DNA of 64,000 nucleotides from Portunus trituberculatus (GCF_017591435.1 NC_059283.1:2387685-2451684), one strand, 5' to 3'; counted from the first letter of the stretch, positions 1 through 13,569 are shown. A program made the numbers and translations. The notes: a model not told the origin generated them from the letters alone.

Positions 1-164
1 GGCCCGGTGCTCGCCGTGGCTGTCACTTCACCCATTAAGATGACGCTGATGCACCTCACCCTCCTGACAGCCTTAGATCCGCCGCAAGAACCGAGGCAAG
101 GCAACAACAAGGCATTGGTTTCCCGCGCCGCTAATAATCTGGTGGAATCTTTGCCTTGTGCCTC

Positions 165-166
<2 letters not shown>

Positions 167-211
<45 letters not shown>
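167..211. repeat. (GT)n microsatellite
   Basis: Uninterrupted GT dinucleotide array of about 45 bp. Confidence 0.97.
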
Positions 212-213
<2 letters not shown>

Positions 214-376
214 TCGTGTTGCATGACTCTCACTAATATTTCGATTAAAGATTTCTTAAAGTCGCTTTCCTAATGGGGATTCCGTGACATTCTCCAGCGT
301 GCGATGGGTATAAGTATTATTTGGTTTTCTTGTCGTGTGGTAATATGGCTTCACGCGGAGCCTCGTCCCCCGTGAC

Positions 377-383
377 TATAAAG
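377..383 (+). promoter_or_regulatory. possible TATA box
   Basis: TATAAAG lies in a GC-rich stretch that would place transcription initiation near 405-412. It precedes an ATG reading frame with a donor-like end at 617-676. The motif alone is common by chance; the pairing with the downstream frame is the only reason to list it. Confidence 0.2.
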
Positions 384-616
384 AGGCCGGCCACACGACC
401 CGCAGCCCCGCCAGCGTGCGGCGCCTCACAACACCGCATCAATTACTTCGAAATCCAATTAACGTCGCAAGATCACGCGACGGGCGGCGTAAGAGGGTGA
501 GCGCCGCCCCCCTGCCACCCCACGCTCTGGCCACAATAACAAGGCGGCCAGACCCGAGCTGTCACCCGGCACTCACCCGTCACATGGCAAAATTAATCTT
601 GTAATTAATAAGACGG

Positions 617-676
617 ATGGCCGGCCACGCTCCCCCTTGTGAGCAGCAGCCGCCAGCCGCGCCGCACCGTGTCCAG
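617..676 (+). CDS. candidate short first coding exon
   Basis: An ATG opens exactly 20 codons (begins MAGHAPPCEQQPPAAP, ends HRVQ) and stops at CAG followed by GTAAAA, a good splice donor, in phase 0. It lies about 240 bp downstream of a TATA-like motif. The peptide is Pro/Ala/Gln rich and matches nothing I recognise. The start context has G at +4 but C at -3. It could equally be chance in a GC-rich stretch; transcript data would decide. Confidence 0.22.
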
Positions 677-1002
677 GTAAAAATGGTGCAGGTTATCGGC
701 AGCGGTAACGTGCGCGATGTAGGATAATGCAAGCCGCTGCCACCGCCCGGCGTCATGAGAGCAAGTAAAACGTTCGTGTTTTCAATGAAATAAACGAACG
801 GACATTAGATTTTACTTAATGTCCAGCACTGGGAATAAAACCACCGAGCTTTTATACACGCCAAAAAACAGTCGCTGCCAGCATATAGCATTGGTAGTGT
901 GTTTATCAGGGAAAAAACTTTTATAGGAAGCAATAATAGAGGCAATAGTCATAAGCTAACAGTCGGCCGCGGAACATGGTACCCGCAGGCCCACTCCACT
1001 AC

Positions 1003-1091
1003 GTCCACACGCCACACGCCACACCACCACACACCACACACCACACGCCACATGCCGCCACACGCCACATGCCGCCACCAGCCACACACCA
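1003..1091. repeat. degenerate CACACGCC minisatellite
   Basis: Imperfect short units alternating CACACGC, CACACCAC and CACATGCCGC run for about 90 bp. It looks like a decayed CA-type array. Confidence 0.75.
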
Positions 1092-1313
1092 TTCGCTAAC
1101 AATTACACGGCATCGACACTCCACAGATTAGATATTGTATCGCGCCGTGATTTGGAGGGTCGTCAGCGCTGAACAAGTCTTTCATCACGCCCCGATCCTG
1201 CCCCGCGGCGCCATTTCCCCGCCATGTTTGGTCATGAGATGAAAATGAGTCGTAAAAACAGGCTCGTGAGTGTTGTTTTTCACGCCGTTTCTGAGGAGTG
1301 ATTGGAACATTGT

Positions 1314-1350
1314 CAGTGAGCATCTGTGGGGAGCCTGTTTATGCTCACTG
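1314..1350. repeat. perfect 10-bp inverted repeat (hairpin)
   Basis: CAGTGAGCAT at 1314-1323 is exactly complementary to ATGCTCACTG at 1341-1350, with a 17-nt loop. No flanking feature explains it. Confidence 0.55.
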
Positions 1351-3358
<2,008 letters not shown>

Positions 3359-3359
3359 A

Positions 3360-3401
3360 ATCATCACCATCACAGCAATCATTATCATCATCATCATCAT
3401 C
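3360..3401. repeat. (TCA)n trinucleotide repeat
   Basis: Imperfect then perfect TCA units. A short related GAT array follows at 3703-3727. Confidence 0.85.
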
Positions 3402-3595
3402 GGCTTTACTTTTTTTTCTCTCCCCCAACCGCCCGCTTTCCAGCATTATTTTCATCACAGCCCAAGCGTCCAGTTCTGATTAATAGGTTACATTATAACG
3501 TATGATTTCATGGCTGATTTATACATTCATGCATAATCAGTAGAGAAAATTACCCCATATAAGTTCACAGTGTTTTAATGATGCGTGAGGTATAT

Positions 3596-3598
<3 letters not shown>

Positions 3599-3677
<79 letters not shown>
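3599..3677. repeat. (GT)n microsatellite
   Basis: Uninterrupted GT array of about 79 bp. Confidence 0.97.
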
Positions 3678-3679
<2 letters not shown>

Positions 3680-3759
3680 CAAATTTACCGTATGCCGGAT
3701 AACGATGATGATGATGATGGTGATGGTGTAGGTAGGAGCTGCGATAGGGTGGTGGTGAA

Positions 3760-4170
3760 GGGGGAGGGTGACAGTGGTGAAAGGGAAAAGCGGGGAGAGA
3801 AAGGAGAGAGAGAGAGAGGGGGGAAGGGAAGGATGTTGGTTGGCTGGCAAGGGAAATCCGTCCCAGTCTTCTCTTTGTCCTCACTCTTATAGCCAATTTT
3901 AGAATCCAAACAGTGGGGGTGTGTCTGGGAGGTTCCGTGGAATGGACCTGATTGTGTGCAGGTGGGAGGGAGTGAGAGAGAGAGGGAGAGGGGGAGAGAG
4001 AAAGAGGGATAGAAAGAAGGGAGGGAAGCGTTGGCACCAGCTGGGCCGATTTACCTTCAATGTGTTTGCCTACTTGCTTAAGGTGTTCTTTAGGAGGGTG
4101 CAGTGAGAGAGAGAGAGAGAGAGAGAGTGAGAGAGTGAGGGAGTGAGGGAGAGGAGGGGGAGAGATGAAC
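3760..4170. repeat. polypurine low-complexity tract
   Basis: GA- and GGGA-rich DNA with short perfect (GA)n runs at about 3806-3818 and 4106-4127. Frames across it encode only Arg/Glu/Gly runs. Confidence 0.8.
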
Positions 4171-4296
4171 GTGTGTATTCGCCCTAGTTTGTTTACAGCT
4201 CGTGATCCTTGAGAGGTCGCGGTGCAGGTTGTGACCGAGGAAAGGTTACGGGCAAGGTACTCACGCTCGCGCACCACCACGCTTGAAGACTGGCCA

Positions 4297-4774
4297 GGTT
4301 CATTCATCAGTACTTTGCTCGTCCTAGGGTTAGAAAAAAACAGTCAGTGGAAGGCAACAGTAGAGAGTAACACGTCGGTTCATTCATCAGTACTTTGCTC
4401 GTCCTAAGATTAAAAGAAAACAGTCAGTGGAAGGCAATAATAAAGAATAACACGTTGGTTCATTCATTATTATTTTGTTCATCCTAGGTTTAGAAAAAAA
4501 AAATCTGTGAAAGGCAACAGTAGAGTAACAAGTCGGTTCATTCATCAGTACTTATCTTCTTCCTAGGGTTAGGAAAAAAACAGTCAGTGGAAGGCAACAT
4601 AAGAGAGACTATAGTAACACGTCATTTCATTCATGAGTACTTTGTTCTTCCTAGGGTTAGAGAAAAAGTCAGTGAAAAGTAAGACTATAGAGTACCAGGT
4701 CGCTTCATTCATTAGTACTTCGTCATAGGGTTAGAGAAAATGGTCTGTGTAAGGCAAGAGCATAGTAACACGTC
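4297..4774. repeat. minisatellite, 6 units of about 80 bp
   Basis: Units begin near 4297, 4377, 4457, 4535, 4624 and 4702 (spacings 80, 80, 78, 89, 78 bp). Each carries GGTTCATTCATCAGTACTTT, then TCCTAGGGTTAG, an A-run and CAGTCAGTGGAAGGCAA. Similarity falls towards the right end. Confidence 0.95.
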
Positions 4775-5484
4775 ATTTAGCTGAGTGCTTCTGCTACGTG
4801 CTTCTGTTTTAAGGCAAAAAGTCATAAAGTAGCAGAGAATACATTTTAATAGTCTCAGAGATAGCTGTCTCTTTAATGCCTCAGTGGTACGTTTTTCTTA
4901 CTTTCTGGTAGATTAAAAAGGTAGAACAATGAGAAAAAGGAATACATTTTTATATTACTCGTCCTGAGGTTGAAGAGTGTGAAATCAGAGGAATGAAAGT
5001 TAGAAACAGTGATAATTTAATAGAGTAATGCTTCACTCAGGCGCTTTTTACACTTTCTTGGAAGCGAACAAATAGAATAAAATGAAAAAGCACAATAAAA
5101 ATAGGTACAATAGTCATAAATCTAATAGATACTAAATGAAAAGCTTCGCAGTGCCTCTCAGAGAAATGAAACACGTTACAGTAATGCTAATAACCTTAAG
5201 TAAACAAATGAAAATAGAAAAAACAAGAGCAATGTAAAGTAATCCCAGTGGAAACCAAAACCACACAGGAACTATGACTCCACGTGGCTCACCTATCCAC
5301 CTGTGACGAGCTTAAGTGTAGGTGGAGATGGTTAAGAGGGGGTCCGTCCCAGCCTCGTCCCTGCACGCCCTAGGGAATGCTGCTGACGAGCCTCATGCGA
5401 CCTCCATCTCTGAATTTGCAGAAGGCGCTGAGGGAGGAGCCACGTGTTACTTGGGGCCAAGATACCTCCTCCTTCTCCTCTCTT
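4775..5484. other. AT-rich DNA with a decayed minisatellite copy
   Basis: Around 4953-5000 the sequence ACTCGTCCTGAGGTTGAAGA followed by GAAATCAGAGGAATG resembles the middle of the 80-bp unit, so the array once extended further right. No gene was seen. Confidence 0.6.
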
Positions 5485-5558
5485 TCCTCCTCCTCCTCCT
5501 CCTCCTCCTCCTCCTCCTCCTCCTCCTCCTCCTCCTCCTCCTCCTCCTCCTCCTCCTC
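5485..5558. repeat. (TCC)n trinucleotide repeat
   Basis: Perfect TCC array of about 74 bp. Confidence 0.97.
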
Positions 5559-5662
5559 TTAGTTTAGATTACGTAGATTATATAGCTTTTTTTTCTCGTA
5601 TGGTCCAATAAGTCTGTTGCTGCCTTTTCTTGTTTTGTTTTTTGTGTGTGTTTCATCAATTC

Positions 5663-5792
<130 letters not shown>

Positions 5793-5848
5793 ATGTTTTC
5801 TCTGTAGCTTTAATTTATTGCATTTCATTCCCTTCTTTTTATTTCTTA

Positions 5849-5901
5849 CTCCTCCTCCTCTTCTTCTTCTTCTTCTTCTTGCTGGTCAGCTCTCACGCCT
5901 G

Positions 5902-5991
<90 letters not shown>
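5849..5991. repeat. (TCC/TTC)n and (GT)n cluster
   Basis: TCC grading into TTC at 5849-5880, 25 bp of spacer, then a perfect GT array at 5906-5991. Confidence 0.95.
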
Positions 5992-5994
<3 letters not shown>

Positions 5995-6070
5995 GTTCGC
6001 TATTTAAATCCTGGTTTCCCTTTTTCTACGGTACGTTGCATTTTGAAGTTATACATTGTCTACATACCGT

Positions 6071-6072
<2 letters not shown>

Positions 6073-6130
<58 letters not shown>
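6073..6130. repeat. (CT)n microsatellite
   Basis: Perfect CT array of about 58 bp. Confidence 0.97.
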
Positions 6131-6134
<4 letters not shown>

Positions 6135-6245
6135 AGAAAATGTAGTAAATGGTCGGTCTGACATTTCACTTACGTTGTCCAATCCAAGGAGACTCCATAT
6201 CTGCTGCTTCTCTTCGCTATCAAATTAGAAACGAAGTCATGACAG

Positions 6246-6327
6246 TTCCTCCTACCTCCTCCTCCTCCTCCTCCTCCACCTCTTTTCGTCCTTTATTCCT
6301 CTTCCTCCTCCTCCTCCTCCTCCTCTT
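6246..6327. repeat. interrupted (TCC)n repeat
   Basis: Two TCC runs separated by CTTTTCGTCC-type interruptions. A similar imperfect run lies at 6541-6593. Confidence 0.85.
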
Positions 6328-6367
6328 CCTGCTGCTTTCTTCATAACCCAATCTTCTCTACTTCTAC

Positions 6368-6371
<4 letters not shown>

Positions 6372-6415
<44 letters not shown>
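6372..6415. repeat. (CT)n microsatellite
   Basis: Perfect CT array of about 44 bp. Confidence 0.97.
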
Positions 6416-6418
<3 letters not shown>

Positions 6419-6691
6419 CTCCTTTGGCCTTTCTCTACGTGCTTCTATTCCTCGTGATGTTATTATTACTCTTTCATTTATTCTTTTTATGTGTGTTCTT
6501 CTTCAGTGACCTCGTTGAGTTTTGTTGATTTGTGTTTTTTGCCTCCTCCTCCTCTTCCTCATCCTCCTTGTCCTCCTCATCCTCCTTGTCTCGGTAATCA
6601 ATTAAAGTTAAGAATTTTGAAAGAGATACATTGATTTCTTACTGTAACATATCGAACGTCTTTGTTATTGGGGATTAAAGAATATGACTAT

Positions 6692-7219
6692 GTGAAAGTG
6701 AAGGAACATGCAGAAGACGGTTGCAGACTCGAGGTGAATGAAAAAGGGTGAATGATCTAAAGCTTACAAAGTTTACAAAGTTTATTGAGAAAAGTGAGGG
6801 AAGGGGATTACAAAATAAGGGTTGGGACAGTACAAGTTACAAACACACAGTAATACAAATACAGAAAAAAAGTAGAAATACAGAAATACAGAAGTAGAAA
6901 TAGAGAAATACAGAAAAAAATACAGAAATATAGAAAAGTAGAAGAACAGAAATACAGAAAAAAGTATAAATATATAAATACAGAGAATATAAATACAGAA
7001 ATACAGGAAAAAAGTAGAAAAAAGAGAAATACAGAAGAAAGTAAAAATAGAGAAATAAAGAAGAAAGTAGAAATAGAGAAATACAGAAAAGTAGAAATAG
7101 AGAAAAGTCGAAATACAGAAATAGAGAAAAAATAAGAAGAAAATAATAATGTAAAAGTGAAAGAACATGCGGTATACAATTGCACAGACATGAGGTGAAT
7201 GAAAAATGACGAGTGATCC
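6692..7219. repeat. imperfect GAAATACA array between direct repeats
   Basis: A core at about 6853-7140 is built from shuffled AGAAATACAG and AAAAAGTAG words. It is flanked by two diverged direct copies of a roughly 68-bp sequence (6692-6758 and 7151-7219). These share GTGAAAGTGAAGGAACATGC-like starts and AGGTGAATGAAAAA-like ends. Confidence 0.8.
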
Positions 7220-7740
7220 ACGAAGCAAGTCAACCAAACAGCCATTAACAGAACGAAGGAAACAAAACCCTTCATAATAAATACACGAGTTTGGTTCCCA
7301 ACATCCGATCTTCAGGCGAATACTAATTAGCATAATCAGAGAGAAGATTTAATGAGCGCGTCGATAAATAGCAGTATCTGAGCCACGTTTTTAGCGGGAT
7401 GAGGGCCGCTCTTACGGTCACCCTTAGTAAAGTCGAAAATAGCCGTTTCCGTGGCGCCAAAGCATAAGGGTGAAACAGGCGGTCTAAAACAGGTTTATAA
7501 AAAGGCACTTATTGTGTACAGAGCCACAGCAAACGTCCAATTAAGAATATTAAATTAAAAAATAGCATGCATGTATGAACGCGGTGGGTGTCAAGCGTTC
7601 AATTATGTAGCAAATAATTAGAGTCTCGCATGACTATACTCGTAATAGGCAATTAAGCCAAAAATCCCTGAAGTGCCTCGTGGAAATAGTTCAGGGTAAT
7701 TAAATTCTGAATACCGCCTGCATATAAGTATGGGGAGTGT
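7220..7740. other. unique AT-leaning DNA, no gene seen
   Basis: No repeat unit, splice-bounded frame or RNA-gene motif was found. Confidence 0.6.
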
Positions 7741-7750
7741 TGGGGACCAT

Positions 7751-7766
7751 TGTGTGTGTGTGTCTC

Positions 7767-7822
<56 letters not shown>

Positions 7823-7864
7823 GTTAAGGTGCCTCTCTTCTTTTTTGGTTATGCTTATGGTGCC

Positions 7865-7907
<43 letters not shown>
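7751..7907. repeat. paired (GT)n microsatellites
   Basis: GT runs at 7751-7762, 7769-7821 and 7867-7907 with short spacers. Confidence 0.95.
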
Positions 7908-7908
<1 letters not shown>

Positions 7909-7975
7909 GCCAATTATATATGTATGGAATTTTATTATTATGAGTATATCCATGTGAGTGAAATGTGCACATCAG

Positions 7976-8050
7976 TGTGGGTGCGAGGTAGCGTGAGTGC
8001 GTGCATGCATTTGCGTGCGTGAGTTTGCATATTTGAGTGCGCGCACGCGT
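7976..8050. repeat. degenerate GTGC repeat with palindrome
   Basis: Alternating purine-pyrimidine words (GTGCGTGC, GAGTGCG) include the 10-bp palindrome GTGCGCGCAC at 8037-8046. It is probably a decayed GT array. Confidence 0.6.
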
Positions 8051-8617
8051 CAGTTTGTCCCTCGTTGCCTATAAAGTACTACACCGTAGCAATTTTAATT
8101 ACAATAGTGGGGATGAATTATTATGCAAAGCGTAATTTCAAGCATCGTGTTCCATAGAGGAGGACAAAGCAGAGCATTTTCCTCCCTGTGTCCTCCCCCG
8201 CAGGAGTCACTTTAGCCGCGCCCCGCACCCGTGTATATGACGTTTGTGTAACATCAGCGTAAAATTAGAATGTTTATATTTAATTAATTGTGGTAACGAT
8301 GCGTTAAATCGATTTTCAGCATTACAAACCTTAACCACATGTGTCCCGACAGGCAATTTGTGACCATCTGCGCTCGTGCTATAGAGGTGAAGTTCCCACG
8401 AGCTCTCTGAAGGCTTCTACAGTTGTATTTATTAGGCAGATTTTACTATTGTTTTGTGGGCTTGGCGGTTTTTTGTAGCAGAAGCAGTGTAGGCAATAAT
8501 GAAAAACAAACACTTGTGTGGTAATTAGTTCTGTGTATTGCCATTATCGCTGTGCATTCATAGACAGACCCGATCCCTTGCAAACACTGGCTGTAAACAC
8601 ACGGGGAGGAGAGAGCA
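8051..8617. other. unique DNA, no gene seen
   Basis: Mixed composition without internal repetition and no convincing exon. Confidence 0.6.
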
Positions 8618-8646
8618 AGAGGAGGAGGAGGAGGAGGAGGAGGAGA
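8618..8646. repeat. (GGA)n repeat
   Basis: Short perfect GGA run. A CGG/GGT-rich patch follows at 8731-8770. Confidence 0.9.
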
Positions 8647-8880
8647 GGCAACAGACGCACCACACCAGCCACGCCAAGACATCTGGGAGTCAAAACGAAA
8701 GGGTCAAGACGTACTGAGTCTCGGATATGACGCGGCGGCAGCGGCGGTGGAGGTGGCGGCGGCGGGAGGCGACTGAATAGGTGGAAAATTACGTGTCATT
8801 GCAGATTAGGAGTTCTTGAGGCGAGTCTGAATGCAGCAGGAGTAGGAGCAGGGGCAGCAGGAACAGACCAACACCAGCGG

Positions 8881-9140
8881 ATGGAGGGGCGGGTAAAACG
8901 GGGGCAGGAATAGAGGTCGGGAGGGAGGGGCGGGAAGGGACGGGAAGGGGCGGGAGGGGATGTGAGGGATGACCTGGGACGCCGAGTTATGGAGGCGTTA
9001 AATAACATTGGTAACAAAATGGCAGTGTGCGGCAGGAGGGGACGGGAAGGGGATGAGCAAGGAGGGGTGGGAGAGGGGCCTAGAGAGAGGGGAGGAATGG
9101 GGTAAGAGGGGCGTTGTAATGCGGGAAGAGAGGGGAGCTT
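8881..9140. repeat. G-rich low-complexity block
   Basis: Repeated GGGAGGGGCGGG, GACGGGAAGGGG and GGGAGGGG words. At 8915-8960 there are many G-runs of three or more with short spacers, so G-quadruplex formation on the plus strand is plausible. Confidence 0.7.
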
Positions 9141-9573
9141 GGAGGCGTGTAATATGACCTTATTTAAAACTAATTACAACGGGTGAGCCTTGAATAATTC
9201 GCTAAGCACTTGGTGACTCGCATTCCCGCTGCATTATTGAGCTGATTGGAGCGAGGAACCGACCGCTCTGTTCCTCCAGGTGACCGCCAACACGAGGCAA
9301 GTAAGCGGTACATTCTCCTATCCATTCGGTAATTCATCCTCCTCCCCTTATAATATTAATGCCAATGTACTATTAATTCCCATAACTCAGTGCGGGAGCA
9401 GCACACAGGAGGCGCGCGAGGCAAGGACGAGGGTGAGGTGAGAGTGAATCAGGGAGTTACATTATTACTGAACACAAGAGGAGGTAATGATGTTCTTAAA
9501 CTCCTCGTGGTTTCTAAGGACGTGGTATCCGGAGCTGGAGAAACGATAAATTTACGGAGGTAGAAATAATAGC

Positions 9574-9576
<3 letters not shown>
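9141..9576. other. unique DNA, no gene seen
   Basis: Mixed composition. The CCAG/GTGACC at about 9278 resembles a splice site but bounds no persuasive frame. Confidence 0.55.

Positions 9577-9645
<69 letters not shown>
9577..9645. repeat. (GA)n microsatellite
   Basis: Perfect GA array of about 69 bp. Confidence 0.97.
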
Positions 9646-9648
<3 letters not shown>

Positions 9649-9760
9649 TTATCCTAATTCAGATTTTACGTAAGGAAACGAGAGAAAAAAATAAACTCAA
9701 GAATTATAATCACATCAGATACAAGACGTAACTTTTCCTTCCTCCCTCTTGTCTTCCCAT

Positions 9761-9814
9761 TCCTCCTCCTCCTCCTCCTCCTCCTCCTCCTCCTCCTCCT
9801 CCTCCTCCTCCTCC
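9761..9814. repeat. (TCC)n repeat
   Basis: Perfect TCC array of 54 bp. Confidence 0.97.
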
Positions 9815-10039
9815 TTGGCTTGTCTCTGTCTGGAAATCCACGAACAGGCAACAGACGAACGAATGCGAGGTTCCAATATTCCACGCGCAGTCTTAGCGGC
9901 CAAATATTGTCCGATAGTTGTTGTTTCCGGTGAAGGGTTGACGTTTATTTGAGGCTGTGTCGACGTCCCGGAGTTGGAAAATGCGTCACTGGACATATAA
10001 CAAAATAAGTAAAGAGGATTATTCCCTTTATATTTATAC

Positions 10040-10150
<111 letters not shown>

Positions 10151-10524
10151 TGTGTTTGTGTGTGCGTGTTGCTAGTTTAACCCGTATTTTCTTTTTATTA
10201 CCAGTTTTACGAGCTCTCTATTTACTTCTTTTCTTCGTTATGAATCACTAATGCACTAATATTCCACGTTTTCTCTCTTTACTCACCGCCGTTTGAACCT
10301 CTAAAAGTTGCGGGTTGAAATTACGGTTCTCTGAGATGTGAAATTTAGTATTTTTTTTCCCCCGCGCGCGATAAGTATGATGGTGTTAAGATAGCGAGGG
10401 TTATTGAGAGAACAAAGGAAGTGTCGCTGCCTTCCCTGCCCAGCCTCACAAAGCACATAATAACAAACACTGTATAAAAGACGATAAGGATTACAAAAGC
10501 TTTCCACCGATAAGACTGGCCACG

Positions 10525-10526
<2 letters not shown>

Positions 10527-10555
<29 letters not shown>
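10527..10555. repeat. (CA)n microsatellite
   Basis: Perfect CA array of about 29 bp. Confidence 0.95.
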
Positions 10556-10557
<2 letters not shown>

Positions 10558-10700
10558 TTCACGTCTCCATCTCACGCTTCAAATCTCACTTTTTCTCTCC
10601 CTCTTAAATTTTCCAACATCATAAACGTATTGTACCATTATAGTTATCAGGTGGTAAGAGTGTGCCTTGAGTCAGCCTCTGCTTAAAATCGTCACTTCTT

Positions 10701-10702
<2 letters not shown>

Positions 10703-10777
<75 letters not shown>
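10703..10777. repeat. (GA)n microsatellite
   Basis: Perfect GA array of 75 bp. Confidence 0.97.
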
Positions 10778-10779
<2 letters not shown>

Positions 10780-11125
10780 TGGAGGTTATAATAAGAATGA
10801 GGGAAGGGCAGGAGGGGAGGTAGTATGATAACATTGTATAAGGATTAATTTTGATTATATTACCGATGTGCTTCACGTGGGAGACTTAATAGAGAAGCAG
10901 GGAAAGAAATAAAGGAGGAACATGCGTGGGAGAGATGCAGTGATGGTTGACATTACTGTTAATTAGCGAGGGAGACGCGAAGGGTGGAAATATACATAAA
11001 AAAAAAGTAAATAAAAAGATTAAAAAAAAATCATATCTTTTTTTTTATCTCATTATAAAATTAAAAATTACAGCAAATGATAAAGTAAATGAAGCAAAAT
11101 ATAATGAATGCATGGTTTTGTATAT

Positions 11126-11135
11126 ACACACACAC

Positions 11136-11180
<45 letters not shown>
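11126..11180. repeat. (CA)n microsatellite
   Basis: CA array with one CTG interruption near its left end. Confidence 0.95.
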
Positions 11181-11182
<2 letters not shown>

Positions 11183-11242
11183 TGACTAGCAACAAAAGTA
11201 GAGGAATGAGAACGATAAGGAATTTGGTAACTATCCTTATTA

Positions 11243-11286
11243 GAGGAGGAGGAGGAGGAGGAGGAGGAGGAGGAGGAGGAGGAGTT
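11243..11286. repeat. (GGA)n repeat
   Basis: Perfect GGA array of about 44 bp, 60 bp to the right of a CA array. Confidence 0.97.
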
Positions 11287-11792
11287 GGAGGAGGGGAGAA
11301 AAATAAACAGACACACACTTTTTGCATCCTTCTACACTGTTCGGTGATTAGTAAAATAAATATAAATAAAAAAAATTAACCGCGACTGAAGATTGGTAAT
11401 ATTAAGAGGAAGATGAAGAGAAGTAGGAGGAGGAAGAGAACAAAGAAGTACATTTGTATACTCAGAGTAAGACTTCTAACAATCAACATGAAAGTTAATG
11501 TGTTACTTTCCACTTGGGACCACATCGCTTTGACCCCACTGAGGGACCACTGTTTGGGACCCCTGGCGATAGCGAACGATCAGTGCTTCCTGCCGATAAC
11601 ATTGTATGGCAACTGAAGGTAATCTGAAGGTGGAGCGAGGGACGGAAAAAATAGAAGGTCATGTTAGAAAGAAGAAATAAAATGGCTCCGTGGTATGTGT
11701 CTCATTATTAGTTTTGTTGCCTTTGTGTTCGGCGCTTTGGGAGTTTCTGTTTGTTTCTCATTGTCGGCACATGTAGAAGGCACGCGAGGGAC

Positions 11793-11794
<2 letters not shown>

Positions 11795-11832
<38 letters not shown>
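11795..11832. repeat. (CA)n microsatellite
   Basis: Perfect CA array. An A-run of about 19 follows at 11938-11956. Confidence 0.95.
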
Positions 11833-11834
<2 letters not shown>

Positions 11835-12042
11835 CATATTCATGAAAAAGTAATCACACAGTTTTTTTTCCTCCGTCAGAATTGTCTCAACCTTTATCAG
11901 TATGAAGAAAATAACAAATAATCTTAACAACACATGGAAAAAAAAAAAAAAAAAAACAAAGCTATCAGAAATCAAGGTGAATACAGGATGAACTAGAGTG
12001 ATACCGGGTGAGTGCATTAAGGTGAAGGGAAGAAAATAAAGA

Positions 12043-12300
12043 GGGTGAAGGGAGAAAGATAATAATAGGGTGACATAATGAGAAGACAGGGAGAATGAAA
12101 GAGCGTAAGAATGAATAGAAAGATAGAATAACACTGGATAACGATAGGAAAGAAGGAGAGAAGGAAGACAAGTAGGGTGAAGGGAGAAAGGTAATAATAG
12201 GGTGACATAATGAGAGAACAGGGAGAATCAGATAGCGTAAGAATAAATAGAGAAATAGGATAACAATGGATGACGATAGGAAAGTAAGAAAGAAGTAAGT
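12043..12300. repeat. tandem duplication, two 132-bp units
   Basis: Units start at 12043 and 12175 and both open with GGGTGAAGGGAGAAAG, then TAATAATAGGGTGACATAAT. The second copy is slightly shortened at its right end. Frames through it give only Ser/Phe/Leu-rich low-complexity peptides. Confidence 0.92.
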
Positions 12301-12436
12301 GAAGGAGAGTGAAGGAGGGTGAGAGGAAGGGTGAGGCGGGAACTCTGTATTCACCCTTCCTTCGGCGGAGGCTGATTAACTAACATCACGTGTCCACCAG
12401 GCAATGCCGATAAAAGATTCTATTTCCTGTTTTTAG

Positions 12437-12440
<4 letters not shown>

Positions 12441-12533
<93 letters not shown>
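12441..12533. repeat. compound (GA)n(GT)n microsatellite
   Basis: GA at 12441-12487, a GGGTC joint, then GT at 12493-12533. Confidence 0.97.
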
Positions 12534-12534
<1 letters not shown>

Positions 12535-12639
12535 GTGTATGGTGTATTGTAGGAAATGACGAGTTTATAATAAAGATACCTTGATCTGTAATTTCTACCT
12601 GATTGATCACATTTATTACCTGTCAGTTAATAATGATTA

Positions 12640-12910
12640 GCTCACGTAATCACCACCACCATTATCATCATTACAACCACCACCACCATTATAAACACAT
12701 TCCCATCACTACCACCACCATCACCAACACCATTGCCATCACCACTAAACACACTTTCTCACCATTAGCACAAACTCCATTACCACCATCACCGCAATCA
12801 TTTCAAAAGCTCCCCACCACAAATACTCCGACCACACTCCTCACCATTATTCACCTAACCACTCATAACCGTAAGATCTCACACACCACCATCGCCACCG
12901 TCACCACATC
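12640..12910. repeat. (ACC)/(ATC) cryptic simple repeat
   Basis: CACCAC, CATCAC and ATTATC words repeat irregularly for about 270 bp. The plus-strand His/Thr-rich frame here is a product of this composition. Confidence 0.8.
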
Positions 12911-13569
12911 AAGGAAACATCAAAACTCGTGTCTCAGGGAACTCATTCACTTTATCGTTATCTCATTACTACTTTGATAACTCGCTTGTGTTTCGCTATT
13001 GTCACACATTTACCCCTACATGAATAAACACAAGTCCTTACCGGGTCTTCTCTGCCTCTCATTTTATCAAACAATAGAGTCTAGTGTCTAATAATCCAAT
13101 TTCTACGTTTTTACTCACTACTTTGAATGTTATGTCATTAAGCTTTAAGTTAATGTAGAAAATTGTTTGTATAGTTTCTCGGATAAAATAGGTAATAGGA
13201 AGTTATTTTTGTGCTTTCTATTCTTCAGAACTGTTAAGGAAATTAATAATATGGTTAATAAATTATGTATCTTTTTTTTTGTATGTGTCAGGAAGACTGC
13301 TAAAAAGGCAAAAGTGATAGGAGAAAGATAATCCTTTTTAACTTGTTTCTCTAAATGTTTAAAAAAGTGCTAATTCATGCCTGATGTTAACGTCACGAAA
13401 TTTAAGTCGTAGGAACGAGGAACAGAAACATTGAAAGACTTTACTAGTGAAATAGATGAAAAAATATTAATGATCAACCCTTGCATTACGTATAAGAGAA
13501 TAGAAAGTGTAGGTATGAAAGCACTAGGAATTGACAGACACACACACACAAAAAGAATCATTGAAGACT
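12911..13569. other. AT-rich unique DNA, no gene seen
   Basis: Low GC with T-runs; no repeat or exon-like signal. Confidence 0.6.
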
